From positions 10,788,001-10,852,000 of the forward strand of contig NC_003284.9 of assembly GCF_000002985.6 (NCBI RefSeq): a DNA stretch of 64,000 bases. Reading direction: 5' to 3'. Each line of letters begins with the position of its first letter. The stretch's first letter is position 1. The DNA is from Caenorhabditis elegans (Eukaryota; Nematoda; Chromadorea; Rhabditida; Rhabditidae). The notes below the pieces were generated by a model that saw only the letters and a program-made list of their open reading frames with translations, was not told the origin of the DNA and did not search any database. This document shows, piece by piece, positions 23,520-37,500 of this stretch. The translations under genes were made by a program, and so were the position numbers.

Positions 23520-25883
23520 TTTACTATCGTGAGGCATCGTTTTGGCATGTTATCAGTCCAGAATATGATGGAGGAATGTTCTATTTAAGTGCCGACCGCT
23601 GGTAGATCGAGCGAAAAACGAAAAACCAACAGATAAGATGGCACCCGTTTCAGGAAAGAAAAAAATTTTTGACTCAGATCTACTAGAAAGCGGACGGCAG
23701 ATAAATGGGCGCAAAAAAAAAGAAAAAAAAAGAGAAAGAAGAAAGAGGAGGAGGAGAAGAAGAAGGAAAGAAAGCAAGACATCTTGGATCTTGGCTCCGC
23801 GGTTGCCGCACTCAGAGTCACAGCCTGGTCCCCTTGAGAATTGCGTTCATATTTTTTAGTTCACACTGATTGGTTGGAATATTGGAAGAAAGAAAGAATC
23901 ATGCGAAAATATTGATAAATGTCTTGCTTTCATTGATTTATTTTGTACTCAATTTTCAAACTACAGTTCAGGATGGGAACAAATTATTTTGAAACGTTTT
24001 CATAAATTAAGGAGAATGGAAAATGGATTTGAAAAGAGATAACAACTTCAAAATTTCTACCAATGTCAGATAAAAATACCACCGTATCTAATGGTAATGG
24101 CATTCATTTATGCTAGTTTGGTGGTATTTCTCAAAGCATAACTCTAAACTCTAACTGGGAAGATGGTAATGTGAGTAAAGTTCTCTAGGTTTAAAGATGT
24201 ATTGAATTGTTCACGAATTTACCGAGCAAAGTCATATGATATGGGGTATTGTGCAGAGACCGGCGGCTAACCACCTTTTTTTGGTTAACAGATAACTATA
24301 AAGCTTAAACTAAGCTTCAAATAACTTGCCTAACGGCCAATTCGGACAACATGGATGTTATTGGTATTTAGTGGCATATAATAAGAAGATCATCAACTAA
24401 CAAGTTTGTATGTCTTTATGAATCCTGTAGAGTTTTTTCAGATACCCCTCAAACTTACGATGAATATACGCTGGAATCGTACGTTTTGTCAAACGCCTTG
24501 TTTTCAGCACGCCTTTCAGAGTGTCCCAGTTCATTGCATTTTAGGATGTATTTTGAGAAATTACAATGGAAACTGTAATTGTCTCATATTTTGATTTTAA
24601 AAGAGTAAACACAAGAGTAGCAATATTATTAGAGATTGAAAAACCGTGCAATAAAAAATAAATCGAACACGAAAAGGAAAAAAGTTTTTGACACGTAGTC
24701 TGTATGTGTGTGCCCTAACATGATGATATTGATGTTTTGCCCAATTTCTTATCCTTTCGTGAACAAAAGTGACGGTTGCAACGGTTTTTCAAGAGAGTGG
24801 AAAGAAAGAGCAAAAAAAGGAGGAGATCATGAACGGATGAATCATTGTTGCTGTTCACTATGTTATACAGGTACTGATAAAATACAACGTTTCAACATTC
24901 TTTCTATTCTCGATAGCTTTGTCAGGTTTTTGTCTGTTTCTATAATTTAATCAGCAATTATATTCTTTAAATATGTTTTTTTTAAACGTTCATCAATTTC
25001 ATTTTACTTCGAACCATGCTTAGTATAAATATTCGATTTTTTAACAGTAAAAGTTTAACATTAAAATTATAATTTCTTGTTGATTTTAAAACTCTTTTCT
25101 ATAGAACATTAAAAAATCCTAACTGACGATATTCCATCTTCAGCCATACTTATTCCAAAATTATTTTCAAACCCACTTAGTTTTCAGAAATTATTTTGAT
25201 TTCTTAGAGAAAGCATCATAATCAGCACTAAAGATTCAACAATCCTAAGTGGAACCTATGACAAACTACAAATCACTGAAATATGTATGATGTGATACAA
25301 AAACATGACTATTATAGAAACAGGAGGGTGTGAACTTGTCATGTTAAATTTGCATTTAGACGGATTTTAAAATCACAAATGGTCAACATTCGTGTTTTTC
25401 GAGTTTTTGGAAGAGATCTTTAAAATGTCGAATATTGTAGACATGGATGTTAAAAATCGGAAAAAGAATAATAAAAGTTTCTTTTAAAAAGTTACTAATC
25501 AGTTTAATAGTAAAAAATTTTAAGAAGTTGCCAGGGTAGATTTTAAATTAAAACAATATATGACAAATAAATACAAAGATTTCAAAAGTAAATAACGCAC
25601 AAGTAGTATATTTTCCATTGTCAATTTGTAATTTGAATTTGATGAGGTAATAATTTTAAAAAAATAGGCATAAGTTCTAGTTCTATCAAAATAACCTGGT
25701 TTTGCCAAAAAATATACCCATTCAACAACGTCTAAAATTTGAAATGAAGAACTAAATATTTATAAACTCTTTAGCTGGAATACTACTGAAAATAATCTCT
25801 AGGGATCAATTAGCCTAGAAAATGGAAACGATAGTAGAAAGTACCTTGTCATTTCATTACACCAATTTCTATTAACAATTCCA
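23520..25883. other. Presumed plc-1 5' region and intergenic DNA
   Basis: No convincing exon on either strand. It contains the polypurine tract, a 10-bp-stem hairpin at 24074-24129, and otherwise AT-rich DNA. It probably holds the plc-1 promoter and the 3' UTR of the FERM gene. Confidence 0.5.
23713..23774. repeat. 62-nt uninterrupted polypurine tract upstream of plc-1
   Basis: Only A and G on the plus strand, grading from poly-A with spaced G into GAGGAGGAG and AAGAAGAAG. It lies about 190 nt upstream of the plc-1 start codon, so on the transcribed strand it is a polypyrimidine tract in the presumed promoter or 5' leader. Such tracts can form triplex (H-)DNA or act as GAGA-like elements. 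Function here is inference. Confidence 0.7.
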
Positions 25884-28800
25884 TTAACCGGAATAGATTT
25901 CGCAATGAGAGGCCATTATCATACTTGGCAGTTTAGTCAAATCAAGAAAGGGCAAAGTTCCTTTGTGGCTATCATATACATTCCTTCCACTTTCAGTACA
26001 ATGCGGAAAACTGTAGGAATGAGACAGAAAACGTAGGAAAAACGTACAGACAGTCGCCTCGGTGTGCGAACGATGCATTGACTGGTTGAGACTCCGCTGG
26101 ATTGAATTGCTAGCAGAATTTTGCATAATCTCCCATAATGTCATCGATATCGATTTCAGTGCATTATACGACGGTGCTGCAATGAAATATATAGGATACG
26201 ACGTTTCAGTATATAGGGTTACACTTTAAAGCTTATTTCAAAAATTCATTTCAAAAATCAAGAAAATGAGAAGAAGAACGGAATAAGCACTTCCTCTACG
26301 TAGAGTATTATTCTATATCGGCAATACGATAATTGAATTCAAAAGAAGAGTCACACTGTGAAATTTGGCCGTTTTGGGAAATGTTGAGCTCATTAAAGTA
26401 ATTGAAATTTGAATTTTAGGTGGATTTTAAAATCACCTATTGTACTCAAATGGTCAATTGAAAAATAGACTTGCAGTTTTTATTTTTTGCTTTTTCATCG
26501 ATGATTTCTTTCTTTCTTTTGTTTTTTTGAAATCTGACGTTTTCCTTTTTTTTTTGAAATCTGACAGTTAAGTTTATTGTTTGAGGCTATGAAGTTAAGG
26601 TCTAATTTGGAGAATACAATAATCTTTTTGAAATTCGTGTTTTCTTAGATACATGTTCAATAATTGTGTTGATATTTAATGTCTTTTGTTTCAAATTACA
26701 ATGTGATGGATTATGTGATAATTTTGACTTTTCTAAATTTTCTACAAGAGATTAAAACAAGAGAAAAAATAGTTTACTATTGTTTAAAAGTTTTTATTAT
26801 AATTTTTGCCATCTTCTTTATTTCATACTTACCAATAAGTTGCCACTTGGTTCCACGGAATTCGAGCAATAGTTGATGCTTACTAACTCCACCACCTACT
26901 CTCCACTGTTGTAACGTCGATGCGTGCTGCCGTTTAAGCACAAGTTTTGTTGATCCGTCGAGAAGACACAATTGAGCAGAAGAAAGGCAAAGCAGTCGAA
27001 GAGTCTGTCGGGAAAACCACTTTAAGAAGGAGAGAATACAATCTGTTCCAGAAAGGAACAAAAAATTAACTGAAGAGGTTTGATAACTGAATTCAAGATG
27101 CAAGAAAAAAACTTTGGTGGGTGATTGATTTTAGCATGCGCAATCAATTTTAAACTTCGTTTCAAAATATTGAATAAAAATGCAAAAAGACGAGTGATGT
27201 GTCAGAGAGTGAAAAATAAATTTTGAGAACGACGCAATTATGCGGTAACGCAACACATGAGCTTTGAGAGGTCTCTCAAGATGTCGCCTGATTCTTTGGT
27301 CAACGACACCGAAGATGTGCCTATAAATAAACAAGTTTGGAAGACCTTCTCGTTTTGCCTTATTTCGTGTCTGAAGTGACAAACGATGATAGGTAAACAA
27401 GTAAAAAGTGGAGGAAATTTTTAAAGATGTTTTTTCGGACAATTGAACAAGGCTTTTTTCAATGAAAAATATTTTGTGGTGTCATCTTGAGAAGTAGACA
27501 ATACGTGAAGTGATTAGACTGAGAAAAGTGTTCTAACAAAACATTGTGTTTGTTCGGCAGTTTCTTTTTTACTGGTGAAAATCAATAATCAAAAAAAGGT
27601 AGCCGAAATTAATTGCCTGGCATCTGACTCATAACAAATGAAACCACGCGATCAAAAAATAAATGATAGGCCGATTTTGTGCGGAAATTATTAAAATATA
27701 TTTTACTAACTTTCCAAAGTACTTTTTTTCTATCAGTAAATCTTAATTTTTGAACTTTTGAAAAAAAAAACATGATCACATAAACCAAATTGTTGTGGTA
27801 AAGTGTTATATTTCTAAAAGTGCTTATGGTATGCTCTAATTTAGAATATCACATTTAAAAAAACAGAACAAATTGCCCGAAAATAAAGGGCGAGAGAGTC
27901 ACCTTGCTGATGTTTGAAGTGAGGAGTCTGCTAAGAACAAAGTCTCAGTACAATGCGTCCACTATTCGATACGCTAGGAGGGTAAGGCTCGAGTGCGTGT
28001 CAATATTACTCACTATCATTAGCGAAGCATTTTTAACAAATTTATTAGTTTTATATAGGTTAAGGTCTACTTAAAAATTTCGTTTCTCCAAAAATTTTTC
28101 AATGTTGTCGGAATGGAAACGTGAACTCATTTTTGTGACTTCAATGTTATTTTCTGAGCTAAAAGAAAACAAAAAATCTTAAGTGGGAACATGACTACCA
28201 ATTGTTCTATAATGAAATTAAAAAAGAACACATTAATATTATGTATTGTATGTCTTTTTCCACTTTTGTGAACTAATTTTTTCAAACATCCTCTTAACCT
28301 GTTTCGCTATTTTATGTACTGTCCAGATCCAAATAGTGAGATTTTCCACAGAAAAATACAGTTCGTGCTTATCCCTGCAGTTAACCCTTTTTAAAATGGA
28401 CCACGCACATATATAGGTATTTCCTTAAAAATACTATCATTTCTTCAATACTTTGTAGTTACTTCTCTCCTTTGATGTACTTTTTGATGTACTATTATTG
28501 TAATTTTTGTTTGATAAACTAATGAAGTTATGTTATATATTAGTAACACTTAACATTATTTTTATGCTTCATGAAACAGTAGAAAAATCAAATCGGTTAT
28601 TGTCTTGCTCTACTTCGTAACACATAGTGAACAAGAAACAACGCTCTTCCGGGACTTATTAGAAAAACAAAGAAATTGTGAAAAACGGAGAGTGTCGAGT
28701 ACAATGTTTGTTCAGCATTCTGATTTGGCGACGGCTTAGGAACGCCGAAGAAAGTTAGACAGTGTTTAGACTTGAGACCGGGATAGAAATGAGGCAATGA

Positions 28801-30718
28801 GTGAGGTCATGGAACATTGAACAACAACTTTTTCTAATACTGCACTTTTCAGTCGGATTTTTCTGGAAACATAAACAGAGTGGAAAACAGGCGGGAAGAA
28901 AGACATTAACATGGGCGAAATTGTTGAAATTTGAATATGACAAGAGAAAGAAAAAAAATTGAAAAGATCAAAACCAAACAGAAGAAGAAAAACTCACTTT
29001 TCTGAGTGTTCGTCCGTGAAGCAACTCTTTAACTTGAAAAACCTTACAACCAAATGCGGCTAGTTTTTTGGCGGTCTGAAAAAGCGTTTCTTGTGTATAT
29101 AGACATTGTGAGTAAAGGAATAAAACCAATAAATTTTGTTATAGCAACTCGTAAACGCTCTCGTTACATCACATAGGTTGTACAAAGAGCAACACTGTGA
29201 AAAAGAAATTGAAATAATAAGTATGAGATGAGATTAACTTAGCAAGTTTGTGCAGGAAACATTTAATTCCTGCCTAATCTCGTTTTTCCCTAGCACATTA
29301 ACTAGTTCCAGAAACAAACCTGAATGTACAATTTCTTCATGCCAATTTCACTTTCATAGACTTGACTATGGAACAATTTTCGCTTCCTCTCCTGAAAAAA
29401 AAGTATTATTTGAAGAAGGCATCCTGAGCGTGAAATACCTTGACCAGCTTGATAGTTCTACGATCACCACGTAGATCGACGGGAAGGCACTGAGCTTGCA
29501 TCTGAAAACATGAATTACAAAAATAGAACCATGATTGAAAGCATTTTTACTGCACGTTTTTTAGTTTAAAGTGAACAAACCTCTTCTGACATTAAGCCGT
29601 CTGTGTTTGTGATACATCGCAGAAGAGTTGGAGTTCTTGATCTGTGCTGAATTTCCTCAACCACTGATTGTGCTCTACTAGCATTTGCCGATTCATTGGG
29701 AAATCTGGGTGGTGTGCAGTACAAGTTTTGATCAACTTCCCATGGAGTCACCATGATCTTTTGGGCGAGATCCCGGATTCGACCTGTCAAATCAACTTTC
29801 AATTTTAAACGATCATAACATCAAAAAAAACGGTTTCTCTAACACACTAATACTCCTCTCAGGAAAATATTACCAACATTTTTCAATTGGAGAATACATA
29901 TTATTATCACGAATGTATCATTAAAAGAATTTCGATCAACGAAAAAATCTCTTACACAAAATTTCTAAGAATAAATGCTGACCGAGCGGGAAACTTATTT
30001 CATACATAGCAACATGACTTCTCTATTATCTTATAAAAAAGTAAAATAAAATGCACAGTACATATTTATTTTAACAAATAATCACTCACCAAACTGTCCT
30101 TTCAATAAATGTCTTCTAATTGTCTGGGTCCTTTTATTACTCGGCCACTGCTCTTCAACTGATAACTGAATACTTGCAAGGTATGCAGCCTCTTCCTTCG
30201 GGCATGGTAAACTTCCTGATATCACTTGGTCTTGAAACTGAAATAAGATCTTGTTAGATAAGTTTAAATTAGTCAACAATTTTACTTTATAAATTACAAT
30301 ATTCTTTCCTGTCTTGGGCTTGACAACCTTGTCAAATAACTTTTGATCTATCAAATAATTGATGGAAAACATCACATTTCTATAGTGACCATTATCAACG
30401 CAAGCAAAATTCAGCGAGTCTCCTATTCGGGAAACAATAGAATTACAGTAGCAAGTGAATTGAGATAGTTGATTTCTACAACAAGTTTCAAAGTTGTCTT
30501 CAATTGTCCAATAGTCAAATACAAAAAAGTTGCTGGTAGAGGGAAGGCGACGAAGAAGTTCAAAAATTTTTTCCTCGTTGGGGTCAATAGTAAGAATAGT
30601 GTAGTTGGGATTAACACGTTTTTTCTCATAGTTAGGACTAAGAGTTGACTTTTTCTTCCTTTTTTTAATTTTCTTGTTAATTTTCCGAAGAAGGTGATCA
30701 AAAATACAAGGGAGCATA
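25884..30718 (-). CDS. FERM-domain (F2-F3) protein, possibly a distal part of the upstream scaffold gene
   Basis: Exons: 30286-30718, 30090-30237, 29581-29783, 29440-29502, about 29319-29391, 28998-29075, 26833-27004, 26048-26176, with phases matching. The 3' end (25884-26047) is unresolved: it either reads through, or uses a strong donor (GTACGT) to an exon I could not fix. A FERM F2 lobe is visible (FQDQVISGSLPCPKEEAAYL) together with KKLYIQTAKKLAAFGCKVF. An F3/PTB-like lobe follows (LRLLCLSSAQLCLLDGSTK, then a VGGGVSKHQLLLEFRG strand pair and a closing helix ALKSISMTLWEIM). These lobes bind membranes and receptor tails in talin, kindlin and KRIT1-like proteins. The first exon starts MLPCIFDHLLRKI, is Lys-rich, then has about 110 residues (DYWTIEDNFETCC) unlike any F1 lobe I know. 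The F1 lobe may be supplied from the end of the neighbouring gene. Confidence 0.7.
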
Positions 30719-31456
30719 TTCGAATGTGCAGTAAGGAGGTTAGGTTGGAACGAGTGCACAGTAGGAGGTAATCAAAAGGAACTGATACGTCATGTCATGT
30801 TTTTTTTGTCTACTAAACGCAAATAGGTGAACAGAAAAACAACTAAATATAGAAGCACAAATAAACATCTAAACTATTTGTTGTAGATTGTCAACATAAT
30901 GTATACCATTTTGTAATGATTCATATTTAGAAGCTCAGAATTAACCAAAACGTAAAGTATTTGAATGAGGATTAACGCAAATTTTTAGAAAAATGGGAAT
31001 AGTTACCTAATGCATCCAATTTTGTCAACTTCTCCGCGCCACAGTTTGCGCAAATCAAATTGTATTAAATATTAAACTTAAGCACATTTTGAGTCGACAG
31101 GTACAAAAAACGTATTAATTTTCTATTTGTTTGTGCTCCTAGTCACTGTAATGTACCTACTCGATAAAAACGGCACAAATATGCAAAATATGGGAGTTGT
31201 TCAATAACATCAAATTTACAGTAGGAAACTTGTTTACAAAGTTTAAGATTTTGACTAAATATAGTTTTTTTTCCAAAACCATCCACAGGAACAATTTTTT
31301 TGAGAAGTTTCAAAGAGATTTACTTTTGAAATACTGGGTTTTGGCTATTTAGAGTCTTTGAAAAAAAAACACTAATTGAATGATCATGTTTACAACTTTA
31401 ATTTGCATTTTAATTCATATTTTATTCATTGCACAAAAATAATGATTATAAAGAAC

Positions 31457-31462
31457 TTTATT
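31457..31462 (-). terminator. Poly(A) signal of the ankyrin/ARM scaffold gene
   Basis: AATAAA on the minus strand, about 40 nt after the stop at 31501. It supports a transcript ending here rather than obligatory continuation into the FERM exons. Confidence 0.55.
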
Positions 31463-31500
31463 GAAAATTGAATTAACTACTTAAAGAATAAATGAATAAG

Positions 31501-34500
31501 TTATTTAACTGGGAAAACATTATCCGAGTTAATCATTGTAGAGGTTAGAATCATTTCACTTATTTGTCGGGCCAGTTCATCTACATTGTGAAATTTCTCA
31601 TCGGATATTTTCACAATTCTGACTTCACTTTTCCTGTCAGGGAATAACAAATCTTTCAGAGTATTCCGAGTCACAGTCCGCATTTGTGCGAGAAAATCTT
31701 CATGAGTTATTGATGTTCTCTTGCATTCGTAGTTAGTTGTATTACTATTCCGTCTACCAGCCACTGTCCTTGTTGCGAACCATTTTCGAAGTGAACTCTT
31801 TCGCCTGATTGCTGCTTTGATTTGATCCATATTCTGAATCTTTGGCATCGACTTTGATCGTTTGATTTTAGCAGTCAATAGTTTTGCTTCCGGAAAGAAC
31901 GATCCAATATGAAGGGATCGACGAGGCGCTCGATGTTCTCTTGAAGGTGACATTATTGCTGTAAGTTAACACACTACATTCATGAAACAACACAAACAAA
32001 AATAATTAGGATCAAGGAAGGCAGTTAAGACTTGAAACTACTGGATTTGGTCTTTTGGTTTCTGGAAATTTGATTTCAACCACCACAACCACAAAACAAT
32101 AACAACTGAAAAAAGTTGGTCAGACGATGCGGCAATTATTGGGATTTAAATGCATTTTTTAGTCAACCGAACATCAAATTCTCAATTGTTGTCCTCTTTA
32201 AAAGATTTTAAGTATAACAAATAAAAAGGGCTTACCAATTGAAGAATGTTCATTATAGTTGGAAATAAACTCTTCTAGGTTTCGAACAGTACCATCTGTA
32301 GGGACTTTCACCTCAACAATGGGCAGCGTGGTTTCAGAATCGGAATCAACAAATTCTGTGTCCGTATCCGGTGACGTTTCCGTAACAGTTTGGAAAACAT
32401 TCACCTCGCCTTCATCGAGCAATTCTTGAATAGATGGCAAGTTTCGGAGGTCTCTTCGAGGTGGTCCATACGGATATAATGCTCCAATTGTTGCTCGTCG
32501 CACCAGCTCTGATATACCTCGATGCAAGATTTTTGTCTTTGATTTAGACTTCACCTCGCGATCCATGATAGCAAAAGTAACAGTAGCCAAAATGTGAAAA
32601 GTAGGGAAAACGGTTGAAACATGAATCAGAAATATCATAAAACAAACAAAAAACTTTGAAAAGAAACAATTTCGTTGTTCTATTATACACGCGCGCTAAA
32701 CCTGAACAATACACATTGGTTTCATTACTTACTTCCAGATACTCGTCATTAATTTGTTCATTATTTTCTGCCGTCGTTGGTTCCTCTTCTTCTACATGAG
32801 TACTGACTACATGAATTATTTCGGCACACCAATTCTTGACAGTTGGATGTTGAGGAGAGTTTAGGATTTGACGAAGAACATCCGCACATTCCTTCATTGT
32901 AGAAACCACATTGTCATTTCTAGAAAAAAGGGCTGTACGGATTAAAAACAAATACAATTCACCTTTTCGTGTAAACATTCAAAAGGTTCAAGATGAGCTG
33001 TCGAACACATTGAAAATCCGGATTCATCTCTGTCATACTTGCTAAATGAAGTGGACTTTCTCTATCAGGTACTCTCAGACTGTCTCCTGAAGATCTTGAC
33101 AAAGCTCTCCTAGGTATTGGTATTCTAGTTCCTATAGTAGATGCACGTTTTCTCAAAACAAAACTGAACAAAAATGGCCCAGAGTTATCCGAAGCAATAC
33201 TCGTCCCTCCAGAAAATGTTGATAACCTCAAGCCAACACTGGATCTGGACGACCTTTGACTCATTACCGATGAAGCACGGCTGGACCATCCTCCCAATGA
33301 TGTTTCTGCAAAAAACAAAAAATAACTTCCCATGCCGGGAATCGAACCCGGGCCGCGTGGGTGAAAACCACGAATCCTAACCACTAGACCACATGGGATG
33401 GCGTTACACGCTCTCTCTAACGAAGTACTTGTAACAGAGTGAAAAGAGGAGAGGCACATAAACTTTCGTTCTCTGCAACCCTCCACAAAACTTTTTAATC
33501 ACTCACCGTCGGAGCTTTTTCGGCTTCCACCAATTTGACCACTGAGAAGTAATGGGGCACAATCAGATACTTCACTTCCTGATAATTCTGGTGAGTTTAC
33601 AAAGTATCCAAATTCAAATTGAGAGAGAGCTGAGGGCCGACGAATTTCAATTAAAGGAAGGCCGGGGATTGCTTGTGGGCTGCTCGGCCGTCTTGTGTCC
33701 AAAAGCATTGTGGTTCCTTCTTCTAACGAGTTTCCAGTTAGAGGTCCCGGTGATCTAAGAAATACAATTTGAAGGTTCATTGAGACTTGAAACCAAGTTT
33801 TCCATAAATAACTTGTTTTCTAACTTGTTTATAAGAAGCACACCTTGGCGGACTTGCACCTTGAATTTCTAGTTCTGGGAGGTAAACGTATCCTAAAGTT
33901 CGTGGTCCCATCTTCGAGTCATTTGAATCTTGTTGCCCATTGCTTCGATACGTCAATCTTTGCGCTTCGCGTCTCGTCAACGGATAATTTTGAAGTTTTC
34001 TTGTGAACTCAAGAACAGCATCACTTCCACTTGTATTACTCTCATTAGAGTCTCCTGAAATAATAATTTTAATTAAAATAACATGTATTTATCAGAAGGG
34101 TAAATGACAAACACATCTGGTTAACAAAGTAATTTTCAAATAACAATAACCTTGAGATAGGGCTAAAATTGGTCTAAACTTAGAAGCGAGTGCGATCTGC
34201 AAGAACCACGTTACAAAACAGAGTGAAATTTTGAAACGCGCAATTTTTTCAGTTACCAGCTCTACAATCTAGCAAGCGGGCACTATTTAGGTTATGGGGT
34301 TTCGACTAAAAAATATAACATTCAAAAGCTAGAAAAGTGCGCGAAACTTTTTGAAACAACTTTTAAATATGGTATTGTGGCACCAGAGCGATCGCTACGT
34401 GAATACTACAAGAACACAAAGGTGGGGCAACGTTAAAACATTGTAGAGATGCTTTATCGGTTCCTCATTTAACAAAGAAAGAAGAGCGGAAAATTGAAGA

Positions 34501-37500
34501 TACACTGAAAATACCGAACACAGATTTGAAAACGGTGACCACTAATCGGCAATGTGTTATTGACAGAGCGATCGTTTTGGCGTCACAGTAAAAATGCCAC
34601 AAAATTATATCATTCTCACATTAAATATAGTATTATAAATTTTAAACACCAGGCTATGTTTCAATTTTCTATGATCGCATGCTAATGTTAGAAAGATCGT
34701 AAGAAATACAGAATTTTAAGGAAATTCCGAGTGAAATGTGAGTAATGATTGAGTTGTAGAGGCAAAAATGAATATCACAACAAAAAGTCACTGTGCGGTA
34801 AAGTGGATTCACTTCTCGATGTCCTCTTGCATGGATCAGTTCCCATCCGACTTCGGAATAATGATTGAATGTATTTTGGCAAGTGTTTCTGAACAGATGA
34901 AGACGAGGAGTTGGTTTTCTTGGAACGATTCGACCCGCTACTTGTATCTGTTCCCAGCCTGGAAAATAATTTTTTTGAAAAAGAAATCATTCATTGGCGC
35001 TCAAAATATGTAGAATAAATTGGAACTATCAGAGGCTAGTCACGTTATGAGAAAATATGAAAATATGAAAATGAAGATATTTGCGTTCAAAAATAATACG
35101 AATTTCTTGTTACCTTTTCCTCCGTTCTCGATTTTTGATATCTTTTGCTCCGGAACTGAGTCGTTTTGGCCTGATAATCTCTACTGAACTAGATCGTCTG
35201 ATATGCACTCTCTTTGACGCACGAGATCCCTGATCAACACGCAAGTAATTTTTGTCCCGTTTGCTATCTTCTCGCCTATCAAAAGATTTAGATTTACCAA
35301 AGTTTCTGGAATAAGCAAGCCTGTTGAAAGCAGCCAAAACCAAAACACAACGACAACAAACCTGTTGTTTCCAAGACTGCAGCTAGAATGAGCTCTCGGA
35401 TCCGTGATTGGTTTGTAAACATGATCCACCACAGCAACCCTCTTTTTTGTGACTAATCCAAGATCCCATGACAACTTATGAAGAAGTAGACGGAGAAGTA
35501 GAACCGAATCAAGTACCAGTCCAAGTTTGCATAAATGAGCTTCAAGTTGTTCCAATGAGATCAAAATTTGGCACCCAAGTTGTGTAAGTTTCTCTGCATT
35601 TTTTTCGTTAATACTTTTCTGTTCAGCCTGATTTGGTAGGACAGCGGGTGGAGATCCTGCACTGGGCGATTCTTCAGTTATTGGTTCACTTGCTGATAGG
35701 TGTTGACTCTGACGTACAAGCTGAAAACACTGCGTTTATTTGTACTTCAAATAAAAATATTGTTTAATGAAGTTTCCTAAAAAATTAATCTTTTTCATAA
35801 TAAAATTATATATCTCTATATTAAAAGTAATCTCAAAGGCTATGACATTGAGTGTGTTCTAAAACAATCCAGAACTTATAAATCCAGAACTTATAGAACT
35901 TATAAAAAAAGGCCTAATCAAATTAATTAAATTACTAATCCCTGTACCTCAGCAACTTCTGCCAACACTTTTAACAGAACACCTTCCACTGAAACTGCTG
36001 ATCTTGAAAATGTACTTCGGCTGCGCGGTGTGGCACATGTCTCACAAATGTAGTCGTCCTCGTTTTGTTGACTCCCGCTTTTTGCAGATGGCTCAAACGC
36101 TGAAATTGTTCGTATTTTGTACACTAACAACAATTTTTGATCTGAAAATCTAAAATTGAATTCACTTACTCATCATGTTGAACAGATTGACTCGACTTCC
36201 TACTCGATCACCCATTCCAACGTACACTAAAACTCTAGCAGCATGGTACTTTACAAAAGTTCCATATTTAGTGCTGTGATTAGTGTAGTACCAATCATCT
36301 GCTGGGAGTAGCATTTGAATCAAGACGTCGTCAATTTGAATGTCTATCAAAGTTGTGTGGGTAGATGGATCTAACGCTATAAGAGCTAGAACTTGAAGTA
36401 AAAGACATAAGAGTTGAGGTTCCAAAGTTGGTTCTAACAAAGCTACCAAGCTTCTGAGCTGATGTCGTTCAGACAACCGACTTCGAAATTTTCTGTAAAA
36501 TTTTTTGATCTCATCAAATTTCATTTTCTCATCAAATTACTTTGCGTGTGTTAAGAATAGCAATAATCTGGCCACCAATATCTGTGTACAATGAGCACAA
36601 CACTGCCTCCATCGATGAGCCGGACTACAAACAGATCTTGACCCTACTTCCCGGTTTTGCATTGTTATCGCGTTGTGCAAGGCCACAATGACTAAAATGG
36701 AAAACATCTTGTTTTTAGTGTAAATTTTTGAATGTTTGCAAGCAAGCAAACAACACACAAACCCTGGCTTGGATCCATTTCGCTGAAAGAATTCATTAAG
36801 TCGGACTTGTGTCGAGTTGGTGCCACCGTAGGAGAAGGTAATAACGATTGGTCTCTAGAAAACAGAAGGCTGTTATTAAATGTTGAATGTGACTAGGTAT
36901 TACTTATAGCCAGCTCCGTAAATGAAAACATGATCGACAGTTGAGTTTTGGTCTGCATTTGAGTTGAAAGATTCGCCAGCTGAAATAAATGTGTTTTGAA
37001 AAAAACTTGAAGCTTCGTCTCGGTGTTTCATTTGAATTTGGGGAATGTTATATTTATTTATTTTGTTACCCAACATATCAAAAATAAAAAACATACATGG
37101 AGTTGGTGGTTCGTCGGAATCAAATGCATGGCATCGGTTCAAAATTCTTGAAGAATGAAAGACAACGTCGTTGAATGCGAACAAATCATGTACTAAACCA
37201 GCATCAATAATCTGAAAAAAATTTCCAAGTTCTAATTCCCCTTTCCTACACAGAGCTCACTTTATTCAACGTGTTCAGTGCTGAGAATTGTCGGCTCGTT
37301 CCACTTTTCTGCAGAAATGTAAAACAAAACGTGGCAATTTGGCTGAGCAGCCAGGTGAGATGGAGTTTCTTCTGCTTTTTGTAGGTTGGTGTCGAAGACT
37401 CGTACTCCTCAATCGCTGTCTAAAGTATTCAGTGGTCTATTAATCGGTTGTGACATGAAACTTACATGAATCATTTTATGTAGTAGGCCACCCATGTGTG

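Noticed and set aside
23553..23821. Phe/Leu/Ser-rich open frames on the minus strand
   Set aside because: Pure translation of the polypyrimidine strand of the 62-nt polypurine tract.
26011..26047. 37-nt intron near the end of the FERM gene
   Set aside because: Donor and acceptor are good, but 37 nt is below the usual nematode minimum and the resulting frame ends quickly; left unresolved.
32544..32638. Hydrophobic start (MIFLIHVSTVFPTFHILATV) in front of a scaffold exon
   Set aside because: Looks like a signal anchor but is probably intron sequence open by chance upstream of the 32.24-32.56 kb exon.
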